A stretch of 64,000 nt of DNA, taken from the NCBI RefSeq assembly GCF_051401765.1, contig NW_027480422.1, positions 16,944,001 to 17,008,000 of the forward strand, given 5' to 3'. The notes under the pieces were generated by a model. The model did no database searches. It had not been told where the DNA came from and saw only the letters and a program-made list of their open reading frames with translations. How positions within the stretch are numbered: the first letter of the stretch is position 1; every line of letters starts with the position of its first letter. Positions 61,017 through 64,000 of the stretch are shown here, in pieces. Position numbers and translations under genes: made by a program. Origin of the DNA: Calliopsis andreniformis (Eukaryota; Arthropoda; Insecta; Hymenoptera; Andrenidae).

Positions 61017-64000
61017 GGTACGTAGAAATGACCATAGCTTTCACACTGGTTGCAATTATTCGTCCTATACAATGGAAAAACAGTTCTATTTATTTTGTAT
61101 TTCATGCTTCGGGCGTTGACTTCTAACGCCCTAACTATTCGATCTGGTGGAGCGACGCCCTACAGTTAAGCCTAGGTTGTCCGGAACGTAGAAATGACCT
61201 TTACTTTCACACTGTTTGCAAATATACATTATATACGATGGAAAAGCTGTTGTACTTATATTGTATTTTATGCTTCTGGCGTTGACTTCTTAGGCCCTAA
61301 CTATTCGATCTGGTGGAGCAATGCTCTAGAGTGAAGCCTAGGTTGCCCGGAACGTAGAAATGATCATTACCTTCACACTGCTTGCAATTATACATTTTAT
61401 ACAATGGAAGAACTGTTATACTTATGTTGTATTTTATTCTTCTGGCGTTGAATTCTAAGTCCATAGCTATTCGATCTGGTGGAGCAACGCCCTAGAGTGA
61501 AGCCTAGGTTACCTGAAACGTAGAAATGACCATTACCTTCAGGCTTGTTGCAATTATTCCTGTTATACGATGAAAAAACTGTTGTATTTATATTGTATTT
61601 TATGCTTCTGGCATTGACTTCTAAGGCCCTAACTATTCGATGTGGTGGAGCAACGCCATGGAGCGAAACCTAAGTTGCTCGGAACGTAGAAATGACCATT
61701 ACTTGCACACTGGTTGCAATTATTCATTCTATACGATGGAAAAACTGTTGTACATATATCGTATTTTATGCTTCTGGCGTTGACTTCTAAGGCCCTAACT
61801 ATTCGATGTGGTGGAGCAACGCCCTAGAGTGAAGCCTAGGTTGTCCGGAACGTAGAAATGACCATAGCTTTCACACTGGTTGCAATTACTCCTGTTATAC
61901 AAGGGAAAAACTGTTGTACTTATATTGTATTTTATGCTTCTGGCGTTGACTTCTTAGGCCCTAACTATTCGATCTGGTGGAGCAACGCCCTAGAGTGAAG
62001 CCTAGGTTGTCCGGAACGTGGAAGTGACCATTACCTTCATACTGTTTGCGATTATTCATTTTATACGATGGTAAAGCTGTTGTATTTAAGTTGTATTTGA
62101 TTCTTCTGGCGTTGAATTCTAAGTCCCTAGCTATTCGATATGGTGGAGCAACGCCCTGGAGTGAAGCCTAGGCTACCCGGAACGTAGAAGTGACCAGTAC
62201 TTTCACACTGGTTGCAGTTATTCCTGTTATACAATGGAAAAACCTGCGCATTTTTATTGTATTTTATGCTTCTGGCGTGGTATTCAAAGTCCCTCACTAT
62301 TCGATCTGGTGGAGCGAGGCCCTGGAGTTAAGCCAAGGTTGCCCGGAACGTAGAAATGGCCATAACTTTAACACTGGTTGCAATTATTCGTTCTATACGA
62401 TGGAAAAACAGTTCTATTTATTTTGTATTTCATGCTTCGGGCGTTGACTTCTAACGGCCTAACTATTCGATCTGGTGGAGCGACGCCCTACAGTTAAGCC
62501 TAGGTTGCCCGGAACGTAGAAATGACCTTTACCTTCACACTGTTTGCAAATATACATTATATACGATGGAAAATCTGTTGTATTTATATGGTATTTTATG
62601 CTTCCGGCGTTGACTTCTTAGGCCCTAACTATTCGATCTGGTGGAACAACGCCCTAGAGTGAAGCCTAGGTTGCCGGAACGTAGAAATGACCTTTACCTT
62701 CACACTGTTTGCAAATATACATTATATACGATGGAAAAGCTGTTGTATTTATATTGTATTTTATGCTTCTGGCGTTGTCTTCTTCGGACCTAACTATTCG
62801 ATCTGGTGGAGCAATGCTCTAGAGTGAAGCCTAGGTTGCCCGGAACGTAGAAATGACCATTACCTTCACACTGCTTGCAATTATACATTTTATACGATGG
62901 AAGAACTGTTATACTTATGTTGTATTTTATTCTTCTGGCGTTGAATTCTAAGTCGCTAGCTATTCGATCTGGTGGAGCAACGCCCTAGAGTGAAGCCTAG
63001 GTTTCCCGAAACGTAGAAATGACCATTACCTTCAGGCTTGTTGCAATTATTCCTGTCATACGACGAAAAACCGTTGTATTTATATTGTGTTTTATGCTTC
63101 TGGCATTGACTTCTAAGGCCCTAACTATTCGATGTGGTGGAGCAACGCCATGGAGCGAAATCTAGGTTGCTCGGAACGTAGAAATGACCATTACTTGCAC
63201 ACTGGTTGCAATTATTCATTCTATACGATGGAAAAACTGTTGTACATATATCGTATTTTATGCTTCTGGCGTTGACTTCTTATGCCCTAACTATTCGATC
63301 TGGTGGAGCAACGCCCTATGGTGAAGCCTAGCTTGCCCGGAACGTAGAAATGACCATAACTATCAGACTGGTTGCAATTATCTGTTTTATACGATGGAAA
63401 GTCTGTTGTATTTATATTGTATGTTATAGTTATGGCGTTATCTTCTAGGGCCGTAGCTATTCGATATGGTTGAGCAACGCCCTATAGTGAAGCCTAGGTT
63501 GCCCGGAACGTAGAAATGACCATAGCTTTGATACTGGTTGCAATTATTCGTTTTATACGATGGAAAAACTGTTGTACTTATATTGTATTTTATGCTTCTG
63601 TCGTTGACTTCTTAGGCCCTCACTATTCGATCTGGTGGAGCAACGCCCTAGTGTGAAGCCTAGGTTGCCCGGAACGTGGAAGTGACCATTACCTTCACAC
63701 TGTTTGCGATTATTCATTTTATGCGATGGTAAAGCTGTTGTACTTAAGTTGCATTTTATTCTTCTGGCTCTGAATTCTAAGTCTCTAGCTATTCGATCTG
63801 GTGGAGCAACGCCCTGGAGTGAAGCCTCGGCTACCCGGAACGTAGAAATGACCAGTACTTTCACACTGGTTGCAGTTATCCCTGTTATACAATGGAAAAA
63901 CTGTTGCATTTTTATTGTATTTTATGCTTCTAGCGATGTATTGAAAGTCCCTAACTATTCGGTCTGGTGGAGCAATGCTCTACAGTGAAGCCTAGGTTGT
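61017..64000 (-). repeat. Reverse monomers at the right end, mosaic of earlier segments
   Basis: Contains the second copy of the 51100-52518 segment (61226-62644). After it comes the ACTATCAGACTGG / GTTATAGTTATGGCG series (about 63355-63440), also found near 35480 and 40450. From about 63650 there is the CCTCGGCTACCCGG start of a block 1 unit. One monomer lacks bases at TTGCCGGAACG near 62672. The array runs off the window edge. Confidence 0.85.

Larger units (their letters stand above)
30713..64000 (-). repeat. Satellite array, reverse-oriented arm (same 166-bp family, about 200 copies)
   Basis: The same satellite family read as its reverse complement. The landmark words now appear as CCTAGGTTGC, CAACGCCCTAGAG, CGATGGAAAAACTG and GGTTGCAATTATTC, again every 166 bp. 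Every monomer I followed from 30713 to the window end keeps this orientation. Variants typical of this arm include TTTGCAAATATACATTATA, ACAGTTAAGCC (for AGAGTGAAGCC) and TTCAAAGTCCC; I did not notice these in the forward arm, so the two arms have diverged as subfamilies. The array continues past the right edge of the window. Confidence 0.98.

Noticed and set aside
1..64000. TTAGGG inside the monomer (in AGTTAGGGCC) as a telomere-like repeat
   Set aside because: It occurs once per 166-bp unit and never in tandem, so it is not a telomeric or interstitial telomeric array.
1..64000. CENP-B box
   Set aside because: I looked for TTCGNNNNANNCGGG on both strands of the consensus. The nearest stretch (TTTCTACGTTCCGGG) has the right CGGG spacing but mismatches three of the required bases.
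1..64000. CRISPR array
   Set aside because: The repeated unit is contiguous at 166 bp with no short constant repeat alternating with unique spacers, and no cas-like genes are present.
1..64000. TATAAAA once per many monomers as a promoter
   Set aside because: It is simply part of the AT-rich half of the unit, is lost in the TATAACAGG class, and has no associated gene. Satellite transcription cannot be judged from sequence.
1..64000. tRNA, rRNA or other structured RNA genes
   Set aside because: No tRNA B-box-like context, no rRNA core motifs and no non-satellite stretch long enough to hold one were seen.

Overview
The whole 64 kb window is satellite DNA. A single 166-bp monomer family fills it from the first base to the last. 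I found no protein-coding gene, RNA gene, transposon, CRISPR array or single-copy sequence. Megabase-type tandem arrays of a near-nucleosome-length unit (166 bp, close to a chromatosome) point to a eukaryote, most likely centromeric or pericentromeric heterochromatin. The species cannot be fixed from sequence alone. I recall satellites of about 166 bp from some plant genomes such as Prunus, but I cannot check a sequence match and treat this only as a lead.

Monomer anatomy (from the near-consensus copy at 2491-2656): the first 100 bp are about 51% GC and the last 66 bp about 27% GC. The GC-rich half carries an inverted repeat, GGGCGTTG ... CAACGCCC, whose arm centres are 42 bp apart. It also carries an AvrII-type CCTAGG palindrome. 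The AT-rich half carries short A/T runs and often TATAAAA. CpG is not depleted (8 CpG against about 7 expected).

Layout. Positions 1-30712 (about 185 monomers) are all in one orientation. Positions 30713-64000 (about 200 monomers) are all in the opposite orientation. The switch is sharp. It lies beside an old inverted duplication: 30394-30470 matches the reverse complement of 30736-30812 at 74 of 77 bases, including several otherwise rare variants. The left arm is built from nested young duplications: 498 bp (3 monomers), 1328 bp (8), 1992 bp (12) and 5807 bp (35 monomers less 3 bases), plus a 3.1-kb block repeated 15,764 bp away. The right arm holds a 10-monomer higher-order repeat (1659 bp, about 37.1-40.1 kb). 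It also holds two separate blocks of a 14-monomer higher-order repeat (2324 bp), at about 40.7-50.2 kb and 54.8-61.0 kb. The roughly 10 kb around the switch (about 26.9-37.1 kb) has the most diverged monomers and no regular higher-order repeat. This suggests an old core flanked by two independently and more recently amplified arms.

No genes act together here. If the DNA has a function it is structural or chromatin-based (nucleosome phasing, centromere or heterochromatin, possibly satellite transcripts). Block boundaries below were read by eye from shared variants and are good to roughly 30 bp unless stated.
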